Assembly: GCA_944325195.1 (NCBI GenBank)
Contig: CALUZB010000004.1
Coordinates: 496,001-560,000 of the forward strand
Length of the DNA stretch: 64,000 nt
Source: an uncultured Desulfovibrionaceae bacterium
Lineage (GTDB): Bacteria > Desulfobacterota > Desulfovibrionia > Desulfovibrionales > Desulfovibrionaceae
Direction of reading: 5' to 3'
This document shows positions 8,363 to 16,784 of this stretch, piece after piece. The notes below the pieces were generated by a model. The model was not told the origin of the DNA, did no database searches, and saw nothing but the letters and a program-made list of their open reading frames with translations. The translations under genes were made by a program, and so were the position numbers. Position 1 is the stretch's first letter; the number at the start of each line of letters is the position of its first letter.

Positions 8363-9157
8363 TCAGACCAAAACCACCGGACAACCGTGCCGCGGGTGCC
8401 TGAAAATGGTAAACTCATATTTGAAAGCCCGGTTCAGGATCTCCCCGTCCAGCAACCCCGCTGTTTCTCCGAAATATAGCTGACTGCCTTCACCCAGAAC
8501 CAATATTTTGTTTTCAGCGGCAAAAGCCTGGTTCAGCTCATGGGTTATACAAATCAGAGTCAGACCTTCAGTCTTGTTCAGCCTGGACAGCAACTGATTC
8601 AGCTCTGCAGCATGTCTGGGATCGAGGAAGGCAGTGGGCTCGTCCAGCAACATGATTTCAGCTTCCTGAGCAAGCGCGGCTGCCACATAAGCCCGCTGGC
8701 GCTCTCCCCCCGACAACGCCCATAATGGACGGGCAGCCAATTTATCCATACTGGTCGCCCGCAAAGCCCGGGCCACAACTTCCCGGCTGGTTTGCGAACT
8801 TTCAGAATTCCCGCCTTTGCGGTAGGAAAACCTGGACAATTCCACAAAGGCCGACACCGTAAACGGAGGTATCCACCCTTCGGCCTGAGGCACATATGAA
8901 AGCAGACGAGCCAGTTCAACACGACTGTATTCAGCCAGAATACGCCCCTTAAGCACAATCTCACCTGTGGGTTCCCCCCGCTCATGCAAACGGAGTAATG
9001 CTTTAAGTAAGGTGGACTTCCCGGCTCCATTCGGTCCGACAACGTATAAAAAATCACCCTTATTCAAACTGAAATTCAAACCCTGGAGGACCTTTTCCCC
9101 CTCAAAAGCAAATCCGAAATTATTTAACAAAAGTATGGGCTTAACGGACTTATTCAT
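8363..9157 (-). CDS. btuD: Corrinoid ABC transporter ATP-binding protein
   Basis: A 264-residue ATPase with Walker A GPNGAGKST (about residues 41-49), signature LSGGERQRA, Walker B IMLLDEPTAFLD and switch His in CITHEL. It drives BtuC. The ATG at 9157 lies eight bases inside the end of btuF, so translation is probably coupled. The family also includes iron-siderophore ATPases; the riboswitch and neighbouring cbiZ make corrinoid the best substrate. Confidence 0.93.
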   Translation of the reverse strand: MNKSVKPILLLNNFGFAFEGEKVLQGLNFSLNKGDFLYVVGPNGAGKSTLLKALLRLHERGEPTGEIVLKGRILAEYSRVELARLLSYVPQAEGWIPPFTVSAFVELSRFSYRKGGNSESSQTSREVVARALRATSMDKLAARPLWALSGGERQRAYVAAALAQEAEIMLLDEPTAFLDPRHAAELNQLLSRLNKTEGLTLICITHELNQAFAAENKILVLGEGSQLYFGETAGLLDGEILNRAFKYEFTIFRHPRHGCPVVLV

Positions 9158-10160
9158 TTATCACCGCCCTTTCCGGGGAATAAGCTCCGGGATTCTCCGG
9201 CATTATTTTATCCAGGCATTCCGGCTCTCTCCACGCTTGGCCGGGCAGTACCGCCGGGACAACGGGAGAATGCAGAATGCAAGACAGGATATTTAAAGTT
9301 TTGGTAAAGCGCGGGCCGGGCACAGTATGCATCTCATCGTTTAAAATAAACACCCGTCCATTCTTAACTGCATTAACAGTGCTGAGGCCCGACCACTCCC
9401 GACCTAATGCCGCTACCTCTTTCCTGCTCAACCCGGACGGCACAACGTCAATGATCACGTCGGGATTCAAATAAATAATCGCTTCCTGCGAAAGGCGCGG
9501 ATAGGCAATTTTTCCCTCATAGACATTCCGTCCGCCTGCCAACTCAATAAGTTCATCATAAAAACCGTCGCGCCCGATTGCCGAAATTTCATTTATCCGC
9601 CCAGCCCCCTGAGCAGAACGCATCACGGAGAAGAGCACACCGGGCCGTGGTTTTCCCAACGACTTCTCCTTTGCCGCCGTCATTTCCTTCTCAATTTCCG
9701 TCAGGAGTTTTTCTGCCGGCTCCGGGTTGCCGGCCAAAGCGCCAAGCCGTTGAATTCCCTGGACAAGGCCCGCCAAACTGCGCACTTCAACGCCCAGTGT
9801 GGGGATGCCCAGCCGCTCAAGCTGAATTTTATTCCAGACTTTATCTTCAGGAATTACCACCAACCCGGGGCGAATCCTCAATAATGCTTCCACATTCAAC
9901 TCACTGAACCCGGCAACTTTCGGCAGAGGCGATACTTCCGGCGGATACGTGCAAAAGCGCGTAACTCCAACCACATTCGGGCCAAGCCCTACCGCAAATA
10001 AGGTTTCAGTAATGCTGGGGGCAAGGGAAACAACACGCAGTTTGTCCGGCGGGGTAACCGTTATCGTTGGAGAGGCTAACCGCTCCAAGCCCAACCGCCC
10101 GCCTAAACAGCAAAGGAATAAAAGCAGAAGTATAACAGTGAATTTCACAGCCTGCACCAA
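9150..10160 (-). CDS. btuF: Periplasmic corrinoid-binding protein (BtuF-like)
   Basis: A 336-residue class III solute-binding protein with an N-terminal hydrophobic segment (about residues 5-20) and the two-lobed fold marked by LRVVSLAPSITETLFAVGLGPNVVGVTRFC, VEALLRIRPGLVVI and SQEAIIYLNPDVIIDV. It would pass corrinoid from the periplasm to BtuCD. The start is TTG at 10160 with AAAGGGAG nine bases upstream; GTG one codon later is the alternative. It is the first gene behind the riboswitch. The C terminus runs about 40 residues past the last clear family motif. Confidence 0.88.
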   Translation of the reverse strand: MVQAVKFTVILLLLFLCCLGGRLGLERLASPTITVTPPDKLRVVSLAPSITETLFAVGLGPNVVGVTRFCTYPPEVSPLPKVAGFSELNVEALLRIRPGLVVIPEDKVWNKIQLERLGIPTLGVEVRSLAGLVQGIQRLGALAGNPEPAEKLLTEIEKEMTAAKEKSLGKPRPGVLFSVMRSAQGAGRINEISAIGRDGFYDELIELAGGRNVYEGKIAYPRLSQEAIIYLNPDVIIDVVPSGLSRKEVAALGREWSGLSTVNAVKNGRVFILNDEMHTVPGPRFTKTLNILSCILHSPVVPAVLPGQAWREPECLDKIMPENPGAYSPERAVINE

Positions 10161-10285
10161 AGCACACTAACTCCCTTTAAACTTACTTCATCCCTGGAAC
10201 GGCCTGAGCAGTAGCTAGGATAAAGCAGGCGCAATGCCTATTGGGAAGACAGCATGACTTTCGATTGCCAGCCGGAAGACAAGAC

Positions 10286-10319
10286 AAAAAAAGCGGATTG
10301 ACGACAAGCGTCAATCCGC
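10286..10319 (-). terminator. Riboswitch expression-platform terminator
   Basis: GCGGATTGACG (10319-10309) pairs perfectly with CGTCAATCCGC (10303-10293) around a five-base loop, followed by seven T (10292-10286). It lies between the cobalamin aptamer and btuF, where it would stop transcription when corrinoid is bound. Confidence 0.9.
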
Positions 10320-10380
10320 AATCCGTTTTAATTGCAGTGCCGGATTCCCAAAGCCAACCTCGAGCCGGAAATCGAAAATC

Positions 10381-10562
10381 AAGGCAGGTCTTCTGGCTCC
10401 CGGATCTCAGACGAGCGGTTCAATATGGAAACAATCACTCCTATTGCCAAACCTTCCCGTATTTACAGTGGCCGGCCGCTTTTTCAGGCCTGCTGGCAAG
10501 TCTCCCCGGTTACAGCGGCGGGTCCGCAACGGTTTTGCACCGTTTTCCCTTTTAAAGCCCGA
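10381..10562 (-). promoter_or_regulatory. Cobalamin riboswitch
   Basis: On the minus strand the aptamer shows, in order, GGTGCAAAACCG, GCGGACCCGCCGCTGTAA, AGACTTGCCAGCAGGCC, the core GGCCACTG, GGGAAGG and the 3' B12 box AGCCAGAAGACCTGCC. These are the conserved elements of the adenosylcobalamin-class riboswitch. It sits downstream of a promoter and upstream of an intrinsic terminator and the corrinoid uptake operon, so it should repress the operon when cobalamin is plentiful. Confidence 0.95.
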
Positions 10563-10579
10563 CGGGCTACCTTAGCTGG

Positions 10580-10608
10580 ACTATAGTAAAGCCGTCTGGG
10601 CAAGTCAA
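10580..10608 (-). promoter_or_regulatory. Promoter of the corrinoid operon
   Basis: TTGACT (10608-10603), a 17-base spacer and TATAGT (10585-10580) lie just upstream of the riboswitch aptamer on the minus strand. Confidence 0.7.
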
Positions 10609-11055
10609 TGTAAAAATAAGCGGATAACGCCGAATAAATGGACAGCCTTGAAAAGCGATGCTGGCCTGTAATCCGGTTTGCCCCAAAACAGTTGGAATAC
10701 CTTGAACGATCTGCCAAGCTTACAGTCTGGACGGCCATGTAATGCAAATTGTTGCCTTTATGACGTTCAACCTTGCTCCTGCATACTCAACTGTCAGGAC
10801 ACTACTACCCGGCTGCTTCCTAAGTGCTTCTGTCATTGCTTACTTGCCGTACTCCATCGATTTGCTCCGCAAGATGCCGAGGAAATACAGCATGAGCTGT
10901 TGCAATTTCAATGCGGTTCCTGACGTCCGTCAAGTAAAACTCGTCACAGCGGGCCTGATGGGCTTCCAACTCAAAAGGGAATATCAGGCAAAAGCCGATA
11001 GTATTGAATACAACATTATAAATGAACAGAAACTTGTACTTGATTTTAAACATGG
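10609..11055. other. Intergenic stretch, no recognised gene
   Basis: About 450 bases between the corrinoid promoter and the lipoprotein gene. Short open frames exist on both strands, but they overlap each other, lack ribosome-binding sites and match nothing I recognise. No hairpin with a T-run is evident. Confidence 0.5.
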
Positions 11056-11763
11056 CTATTCAACCAAGTAAGCCTGATCGGCCAGAATTTCCTGTTCAGC
11101 CAGAAAAGCTGCCTGTGCGGGGCTAAGGCGGCCAGACGCCGGTCCCCTTCCGTCTCCATGCTCATAAACAAGTTGCAGCTCAGCATCGTTGTTCAGAAAA
11201 TCCGCTTCAGCCATAAGCCAAGGACTTACAAGCAAATCCTCCGGGATCGGTATGCCGTATGCAATCACAATCAATTTGCCGGGGATATTTGTGCCAGGCA
11301 GGCCGGCTCCCCGGTTGACGGGTTCAGCCGGGTAAGCAGCGGGCACAAACAGATATTCCGAGCGCAACAAATTAATGCAGCAAGGAGTTTTATTTCCGGT
11401 AATTCTTATCCAACGCGGCCCGGTGGTTTCTTTTATGGGGAATTCCCAATCAGTATTTGCCGGGGCGACAACTGCGCGACGCATTTCCTCTGAGTTGGAA
11501 TCAAATATACTTACAGTCAAAAAGGCACCATTGAGTCCGGCGAATATCTGACGTTTCGTTCCCCCGTGTAAAGAAGGAATAATTTCCGCGCCTGCATACC
11601 GGAAGTTGTTGTCTATTTTGATCGAAGGGCCGTTTACAATGTCTATGAGGTTGCCGTTTACCACATACGGCTGTGCCTGCTCAGGTTTTATCGGCGCGGC
11701 ACAGCCTGCTACAAAAAGCAGACTTGTCAGAACCAGGAATTCTTTTAAGATACGGATAAACAT
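11056..11763 (-). CDS. Predicted lipoprotein, function unknown
   Basis: From ATG 11763 (GGGAG eight bases upstream) the product has 235 residues and opens with a lipoprotein signal ending in the lipobox LLFVAGC, so Cys would be lipidated and the protein held at a membrane facing the periplasm. A longer in-frame start at 11835 would bury this signal and is less likely. The mature part contains two Cys (TPCC) and no domain I recognise. It runs in the same direction as the upstream CDF gene but 167 bases away. Confidence 0.75.
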   Translation of the reverse strand: MFIRILKEFLVLTSLLFVAGCAAPIKPEQAQPYVVNGNLIDIVNGPSIKIDNNFRYAGAEIIPSLHGGTKRQIFAGLNGAFLTVSIFDSNSEEMRRAVVAPANTDWEFPIKETTGPRWIRITGNKTPCCINLLRSEYLFVPAAYPAEPVNRGAGLPGTNIPGKLIVIAYGIPIPEDLLVSPWLMAEADFLNNDAELQLVYEHGDGRGPASGRLSPAQAAFLAEQEILADQAYLVE

Positions 11764-11930
11764 ATGTTCTCCCATGGCCATTCCAAAGTTGGTATAATTA
11801 TAAACCCCGGCTGCGGGCTTCGTCAAACAAAGCATTTCGACCTGCTTGCCCCCAGCCCCGATAACACTGTCAGTTACATATTCTCAAAGCGTACGGACGA
11901 GAGGCAGCGGTGTCAGCCTTAAAACCCGAC

Positions 11931-12860
11931 TTATTTGTTGCCCGAATCAAACCAAGGCTCTATGTGAATGGTTACATGACTGATTTCCGGCCCCAGCGCG
12001 CGCAAGGCATCTTCCGCCTGGTGAGCGATAATATGTCCCGCTTCCACAGTAATGTGGGCATCTACCATGATATGCATACTCACGTCCACGCCCTGCCCCA
12101 AAAAACGAGTGCGCATGGCATGCACATCGCGCACGCCGCTTATTTGCATAACTGTTCCATATATTTTCGCTCGGGTTTCGCGTCCGGCACTGCCGTCAAT
12201 TAAGGCGTTAATCGCGGGCATAGAAATTTTCCAGGCAGCCCAGGCTATAAAAATGGCAATAATAATTGCTCCCGTCAAATCCACAATTTTCAAATCAGGC
12301 CTGAGCATTGCCAACCCTGCTGCAAGAACTGCCGGTATGGAACTGAGGGCGTCACTGCGATGATGCCAGGCATTGGCAAACAGCGCGGAAGAATGATATT
12401 TCCGCCCTTGATGCTTAGTCCAGCGGTATAAAGCTTCTTTTACAATGATCGAGAGTAAGGCGGCAAATACCGCTATTTTTTCGGGACGGAGCTGAGCACC
12501 AGCCATATAATTGCTGATAGAGCCCCAAACCAGCCCCCCCGCCGTAAAAATGAGAATAGCCGCTATACCCAGCGAAATCAAATATTCAATGCGGGCGTGC
12601 CCGTAAGGATGGCTTTCATCGGGAGCAGCAGTCCAGAAGCGTACTCCTATCAACAGCGCCACATCTGTAAGCAAATCGGAAATACTGTGAAAACCATCCG
12701 CCAACACTGCGTAGCTGTTGCCGAAAACCCCCGCTACAATTTTTAATATGGAAAGGGCAATGTTAATCGCCAGACCAACCAGGGTGACGAAAGTAACCCC
12801 TTTAACCTGGCATTCCCTTTCTGACTGTTGGGGTGGATATGGATTGCATTTGAAGGACAT
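11931..12860 (-). CDS. Cation diffusion facilitator (CDF) metal transporter
   Basis: A 309-residue protein with six predicted membrane helices (about residues 20-215) and a cytoplasmic C-terminal domain. The metal sites are visible as ADGFHSISDLLTD in helix 2 and HHRSDALSS in helix 5. The family exports Zn, Fe, Co or Mn by proton antiport; HxxxD in helix 2 and HxxxD in helix 5 give no firm metal choice. The start has AAGG eight bases upstream, inside the end of the preceding wcbI-like gene, so the two are probably co-transcribed. Confidence 0.92.
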   Translation of the reverse strand: MSFKCNPYPPQQSERECQVKGVTFVTLVGLAINIALSILKIVAGVFGNSYAVLADGFHSISDLLTDVALLIGVRFWTAAPDESHPYGHARIEYLISLGIAAILIFTAGGLVWGSISNYMAGAQLRPEKIAVFAALLSIIVKEALYRWTKHQGRKYHSSALFANAWHHRSDALSSIPAVLAAGLAMLRPDLKIVDLTGAIIIAIFIAWAAWKISMPAINALIDGSAGRETRAKIYGTVMQISGVRDVHAMRTRFLGQGVDVSMHIMVDAHITVEAGHIIAHQAEDALRALGPEISHVTIHIEPWFDSGNK

Positions 12861-12870
12861 TTGCGTAACC

Positions 12871-13689
12871 TTAGACTATGTGCAGGTAGGCACTGAGCGG
12901 AGTAATGTTTAAAAGCTGGCTGTCTACATAGTTGGAAGCATACTCCGCATATGTTTTCTGTTTCCCGAAAATACTGTAGCGGGTATGCTCATCTGCAAAT
13001 TTGAGGCCATGAATTTTAGCCACCTGGGGATGTATTGGAAGATTGAAGTCCGGGTACAGATTTGGAATTATCTCCGGCAAATTTCGCGGCACTACCAGCT
13101 CAAGCTCATGATATACGGCTTCACAAAGCTTGGCCAGCAGTTCCATGCCCGGATGATTGATTGTATAAAACAATGACCTGTCACGAAAATTTTCAAGTAT
13201 CCAATCCACAGTGCCGATAAGCGCGCCTTTTTCTTTTTCCCTTTCAAGCATAATCGACTTTTCAAATATGGCTGGAATATCAAACTTCTTTTCCAAATTC
13301 CCATGCAGACAAATGTGCATTATTTCAGACTTGTTCAGATTCATGTTAATCAACTGGTCTAAAAAAAGATCGCCATGCTCTGAAGGGCTGTGGTTTGTCC
13401 AGAACGGCCAATAGCCCTTGAAAAACATATTCGGTATCTTTATTGCCCGGGCTTTGGGATTAAGCCGCTTAAGCAGGGTGGAAGATGAAAGTTGTTCCCA
13501 CTTGTCACCCAGGTGCTGATAGAAGAAAAACGCACAGGAAGCAAGTTCGTTCGCTGGAACCGACTCGCGAAGGAAATTTGTATAACGCCGCAGCTCATAG
13601 CGGCTGGTAAACTGACTGTCCAGGCAAAGCAGCCTGATCAAACTGTCGATTTGGCAGTTCGCCTGAAAAATACACAACTGTTTAGCCAT
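12871..13689 (-). CDS. WcbI-like polysaccharide biosynthesis protein
   Basis: A 272-residue protein beginning with KQLCIFQANCQIDSL, close to the N-terminal motif of WcbI, a capsule-biosynthesis protein with a proposed acetyltransferase role. Other family-like features are the central FFKGYWPFW and TINHPGMELL. No signal peptide is seen, so it should be cytosolic. No other capsule gene lies next to it; it is followed ten bases later by a CDF transporter. The family assignment is from motif memory, and the substrate is unknown. Confidence 0.65.
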   Translation of the reverse strand: MAKQLCIFQANCQIDSLIRLLCLDSQFTSRYELRRYTNFLRESVPANELASCAFFFYQHLGDKWEQLSSSTLLKRLNPKARAIKIPNMFFKGYWPFWTNHSPSEHGDLFLDQLINMNLNKSEIMHICLHGNLEKKFDIPAIFEKSIMLEREKEKGALIGTVDWILENFRDRSLFYTINHPGMELLAKLCEAVYHELELVVPRNLPEIIPNLYPDFNLPIHPQVAKIHGLKFADEHTRYSIFGKQKTYAEYASNYVDSQLLNITPLSAYLHIV

Positions 13690-13724
13690 TTAAATAGGTT
13701 CAGATTGTATATGTTTTTAAAAGC

Positions 13725-13756
13725 TGCTTTACAAATTCATCAAGATGCTTTACAAA
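13725..13756 (+). repeat. 11-bp direct repeat upstream of pyrB leader
   Basis: TGCTTTACAAA occurs at 13725-13735 and 13746-13756, 21 bases apart, i.e. two helical turns on the same face. TTTACA at 13728 and TACAAA at 13751 are also spaced as a possible weak promoter. Regulatory use is only a suggestion. Confidence 0.4.
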
Positions 13757-13800
13757 CCTGATGTTTTATGCAAAACAATTTAAAACAATTTGCCGAAGCT

Positions 13801-13863
13801 ATGTTAACCAGAAAGAAACGTTTTTACCCCAGCCTTATTCAGGGCTTTTGTTTTAGAGCATAG
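13801..13863 (+). CDS. Candidate pyrB leader peptide
   Basis: ATG at 13801 opens a 20-codon frame ending at TAG 13861-13863, 13 bases before a strong intrinsic terminator. The frame contains several T-runs (TTTTT at 13820, TTTTG and TTTT around 13856), and more T-runs lie between it and the hairpin. This resembles the UTP-sensitive pyrBI leader of enteric bacteria, where RNA polymerase pausing at U-runs couples leader translation to read-through. The ribosome-binding site is weak (only GAAG-like). I rate the peptide as possible, not established. Confidence 0.45.
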   Translation: MLTRKKRFYPSLIQGFCFRA

Positions 13864-13876
13864 CTTTGTTGTTTTC

Positions 13877-13905
13877 AAAATCCGGTACCACCCGGATTTT
13901 TTTTT
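13877..13905 (+). terminator. Intrinsic terminator upstream of pyrB (possible attenuator)
   Basis: AAAATCCGG pairs with CCGGATTTT around a six-base loop, with a run of nine T ending at 13905. No gene on the plus strand precedes it, so its natural role would be to attenuate transcription into pyrB. It could alternatively end a short unrecognised transcript. Confidence 0.8.
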
Positions 13906-14059
13906 GTCGGATTATGACCCCGGCTGGGGAACAGCCGAACAATTTTCCGGTATCAAAGTGGTTATAAGCTTAACAGCTTTTGAAATAAAGTAAATTTATA
14001 CAATCAAACCAAAACCGCACTGGGGGCGCGCACCGGCCCAAGGCGGGCACGAGGAAGCC

Positions 14060-15028
14060 ATGCAGCAGGAAAACCATTTTGAATGGAAGCACAAAGATTT
14101 GCTTGATGTGGATACGCTGTCGGTTGAAGACGTGATGCATGTGTTCAAAACCGCAGATCAGTTTCATGAAATCAATAACCGTCCGGTAAAAAAAATCCCC
14201 ACCCTTAAGGGGCGCAGTGTAATTCTTTTCTTTTACGAGCCCAGCACTCGCACTAAAACCTCTTTTGATATGGCGGGGAAACGCCTCTCCGCCGATACCT
14301 TCAGCCTGGCGAAAAGCGGGTCGGCCCTACAAAAAGGAGAAAGCCTTAAAGATACTGCCCTGACTCTACAGGCGATGAACCCGGATATTATTGTCCTGCG
14401 CCATTCCAGCTCAGGGGCAGCTCAATTCCTGGCAGACCGTCTGCCCTGCTCGGTTATCAATGGCGGAGACGGCTGGCACGCCCACCCTACCCAGGCTCTT
14501 TTAGACAGCTTCACTCTGCGGCAGCATTGGGGCGATGATTTTTACGGAAAAGAAGTGTTGATCTTGGGCGATATTGCCCATTCCAGAGTAGTGCGCTCCA
14601 ATGTGCAACTGCTTTCCAAGCTAGGGGTGCGCGTGCGTTTATGCGCTCCGCGCACACTGCTTCCGCGCGGAGTGGAAAGCTGGAACGCCAAGGTGTTTAC
14701 CCGGTTGGAATATGCGGTTGAGGGTGTTGATGCCGTAATGTGTTTGCGTTTGCAGCTTGAACGGCAACAAGCCGGGCTATTGCCGTCGCTGGAAGAATAT
14801 TCCCGCACCCATTGCTTAACTGCCCGCCATCTGGAATTGGCTCAGCCGAATGCTCTGGTCATGCACCCAGGCCCCATGAACCGCGGTTTGGAAATAGCTT
14901 CAGACTTAGCCGATGCCCCCAACAGTGTAATCCTTGAGCAGGTAAGCTCTGGGGTTGCGATTCGCATGGCTCTTCTTTTCCTGTTTGCAACTCGTAACGA
15001 TCGGCATGTCGATCAGGGAGACGCATAA
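14060..15028 (+). CDS. pyrB: Aspartate carbamoyltransferase catalytic subunit
   Basis: A 322-residue enzyme joining carbamoyl phosphate and L-aspartate in pyrimidine synthesis. The carbamoyl-phosphate motif [15 protein letters not shown], the [18 protein letters not shown] segment and the aspartate-domain [12 protein letters not shown] are intact. GAGGAAGCC precedes the ATG. No regulatory subunit pyrI follows; instead pyrC begins at the last base of the pyrB stop codon. An upstream terminator suggests attenuation. Confidence 0.97.
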   Translation: MQQENHFEWKHKDLLDVDTLSVEDVMHVFKTADQFHEINNRPVKKIPTLKGRSVILFFYEPSTRTKTSFDMAGKRLSADTFSLAKSGSALQKGESLKDTALTLQAMNPDIIVLRHSSSGAAQFLADRLPCSVINGGDGWHAHPTQALLDSFTLRQHWGDDFYGKEVLILGDIAHSRVVRSNVQLLSKLGVRVRLCAPRTLLPRGVESWNAKVFTRLEYAVEGVDAVMCLRLQLERQQAGLLPSLEEYSRTHCLTARHLELAQPNALVMHPGPMNRGLEIASDLADAPNSVILEQVSSGVAIRMALLFLFATRNDRHVDQGDA

Positions 15029-16359
15029 TGAATTCATTTATTCTGAAGAATGCCCGGTTGGGCAGCCGGGAGCTGAACATTCTGGTTCTGGATGGCAAAA
15101 TCGCCCACGTTTACCCCGCCGGAGCTGGGAGCGACCTGCCCGGAGAAATCCCCGCTGATATTCGCGAAGCAATGCCTTTTGACATTCCTTCCACTGATGA
15201 ACTGGCCGGACTGCCGGTTGAAGACGCCGGCGGCCTGAAAGCAATGCCCAGCCTGATTGACGCGCATGTGCATTTACGTGAGCCGGGGCAGGAATGGAAG
15301 GAAACAATTGCAACCGGATTGAAAGCGGCTGTTCACGGCGGTTTCGGCTCTGTGATGTGCATGGCAAATACCGATCCGGTCAATGATAACGCAGCAGTAA
15401 CCAGATTGATGCTTGAACAGGCGCGGCAGCACTTTCCCCACGGTCCGCGTCTTTACCCGGTGGGAGCACTTACTAAAAATCTTGAGGGAAAAGAACTGGC
15501 TCCCATGGCTGAGCTGGCCGCTGCAGGCTGCATTGCTTTTTCCAATGACGGCCGTCCGGTGACAAATACTGAAATCATGCGCCGGGCAATGGAGTACGCC
15601 AATGATCAGGATTGCATAGTGTTGGACCATTGTGAGGACGAATACCTGGCAAATAAAGCTCAGATGAATGAGTCAGCTCTGTCGGGTAAACTGGGCCTCA
15701 AGGGGCAACCCGCCATTGGCGAAACCATTCAGGTAACCAGGGATATCTTGCTGGCCGAATATTTAAAAGTGCCTGTGCACATTCAGCATGTGTCACATCG
15801 GCGCTCCATAGACGCCATTTCCAACGCTAAGCAACTGCATGTGCCCGTAACCTGTGAAACCTGTCCGCACTATCTTTTCCTTTCAGAAGAAGCAGTACGC
15901 GGTTATGATACCGCCGCCAAGGTTAATCCGCCGTTGCGCGGTCAGGAAGACGTGGAATCTCTGCGCAATGCCTTAACTACCGGAGCCATTGATATTCTGG
16001 TTACCGACCATGCTCCGCATTCAGCCCAGGAAAAGGAGGTTGAGTTCGATCAGGCCCCCAACGGCATTTCCGGTCTGGACAGCGCTCTTTCCCTCACTTG
16101 GGAACTGGTGCGCCAAGGCGTGATCACTGAAATTGATATGCTGAAACTCTGGTGTTATAACCCCGGACGGATTTTCGGCATTCCAGTCAATACTTTCAGA
16201 TGTGGCGATCCGGCGGACTTCTTCCTGTTCGACCCGGAGGAACGTTGGAAGCTTACTCCTGAAACCATGCACTCTAAAGGCAAAAATTCTCCCTTTATCG
16301 GACGCCAGCTTGTGGGTAAGGTCAAGGCCCACTGGATCGGCGGGTACAAAGTAGTTTAG
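15028..16359 (+). CDS. pyrC: Dihydroorotase, type I
   Basis: A 443-residue amidohydrolase closing carbamoyl aspartate to dihydroorotate. The metal-binding HVHLREPGQE, the conserved CMANTDPVNDN substrate segment, His residues in VPVHIQHVSH and the catalytic TDHAPH are present. It shares one base with the pyrB stop (TAATG), so it is translationally coupled. PyrC type I often associates with PyrB in bacteria, which fits this gene pair. Confidence 0.96.
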   Translation: MNSFILKNARLGSRELNILVLDGKIAHVYPAGAGSDLPGEIPADIREAMPFDIPSTDELAGLPVEDAGGLKAMPSLIDAHVHLREPGQEWKETIATGLKAAVHGGFGSVMCMANTDPVNDNAAVTRLMLEQARQHFPHGPRLYPVGALTKNLEGKELAPMAELAAAGCIAFSNDGRPVTNTEIMRRAMEYANDQDCIVLDHCEDEYLANKAQMNESALSGKLGLKGQPAIGETIQVTRDILLAEYLKVPVHIQHVSHRRSIDAISNAKQLHVPVTCETCPHYLFLSEEAVRGYDTAAKVNPPLRGQEDVESLRNALTTGAIDILVTDHAPHSAQEKEVEFDQAPNGISGLDSALSLTWELVRQGVITEIDMLKLWCYNPGRIFGIPVNTFRCGDPADFFLFDPEERWKLTPETMHSKGKNSPFIGRQLVGKVKAHWIGGYKVV

Positions 16360-16784
16360 CGGTCATTGCCTGATAGTTTGTAGGGTGGGGGAGGTAGCTT
16401 TGCAGTTGCCTCCCCCTCTGTTCTGCCATGTGGCAAAATACAGTATATCCGTCCGCTAATGGAAGGGAATACTCCGTTACCATGACTTAAAGCTTTTCAC
16501 CTTAATGCTTAAGTGAACTATGTCTTCAAAACCTGACAACAAGTGGATTCAAAGGCGGCAAACCTCTGTTAAAGAATATTTGAAAAATGTTGAGCAAAAG
16601 CAAAGCGCGATCAGCCTTGCTTTCAGAAGCGGTGGGACCAGAAGTCTGCCGCTCTCTCTGTGCGGGCAGCCGCCGGCATAACCACCAAAACACATTCCCT
16701 TTAGAAGTTAAGCGGCTCTAACGCTTGCTTGCACATTGCTGCAATGATAAGTTGAATTTTTTAAGCCTATTAAGTTGGTTGCCG
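16360..16784. other. Intergenic stretch with hairpin after pyrC
   Basis: GGGGGAGG (16387-16394) and CCTCCCCC (16409-16416) form a strong stem that may stabilise the pyrC 3' end, though a T-run is lacking. The rest up to recD2 shows no gene; TTG at 16725 is in frame with recD2 but an unlikely start. Confidence 0.6.

Noticed and set aside
10742-11071. 109-codon open frame upstream of the corrinoid operon
   Set aside because: It overlaps other equally plausible frames and the end of the lipoprotein gene and has no start signals.
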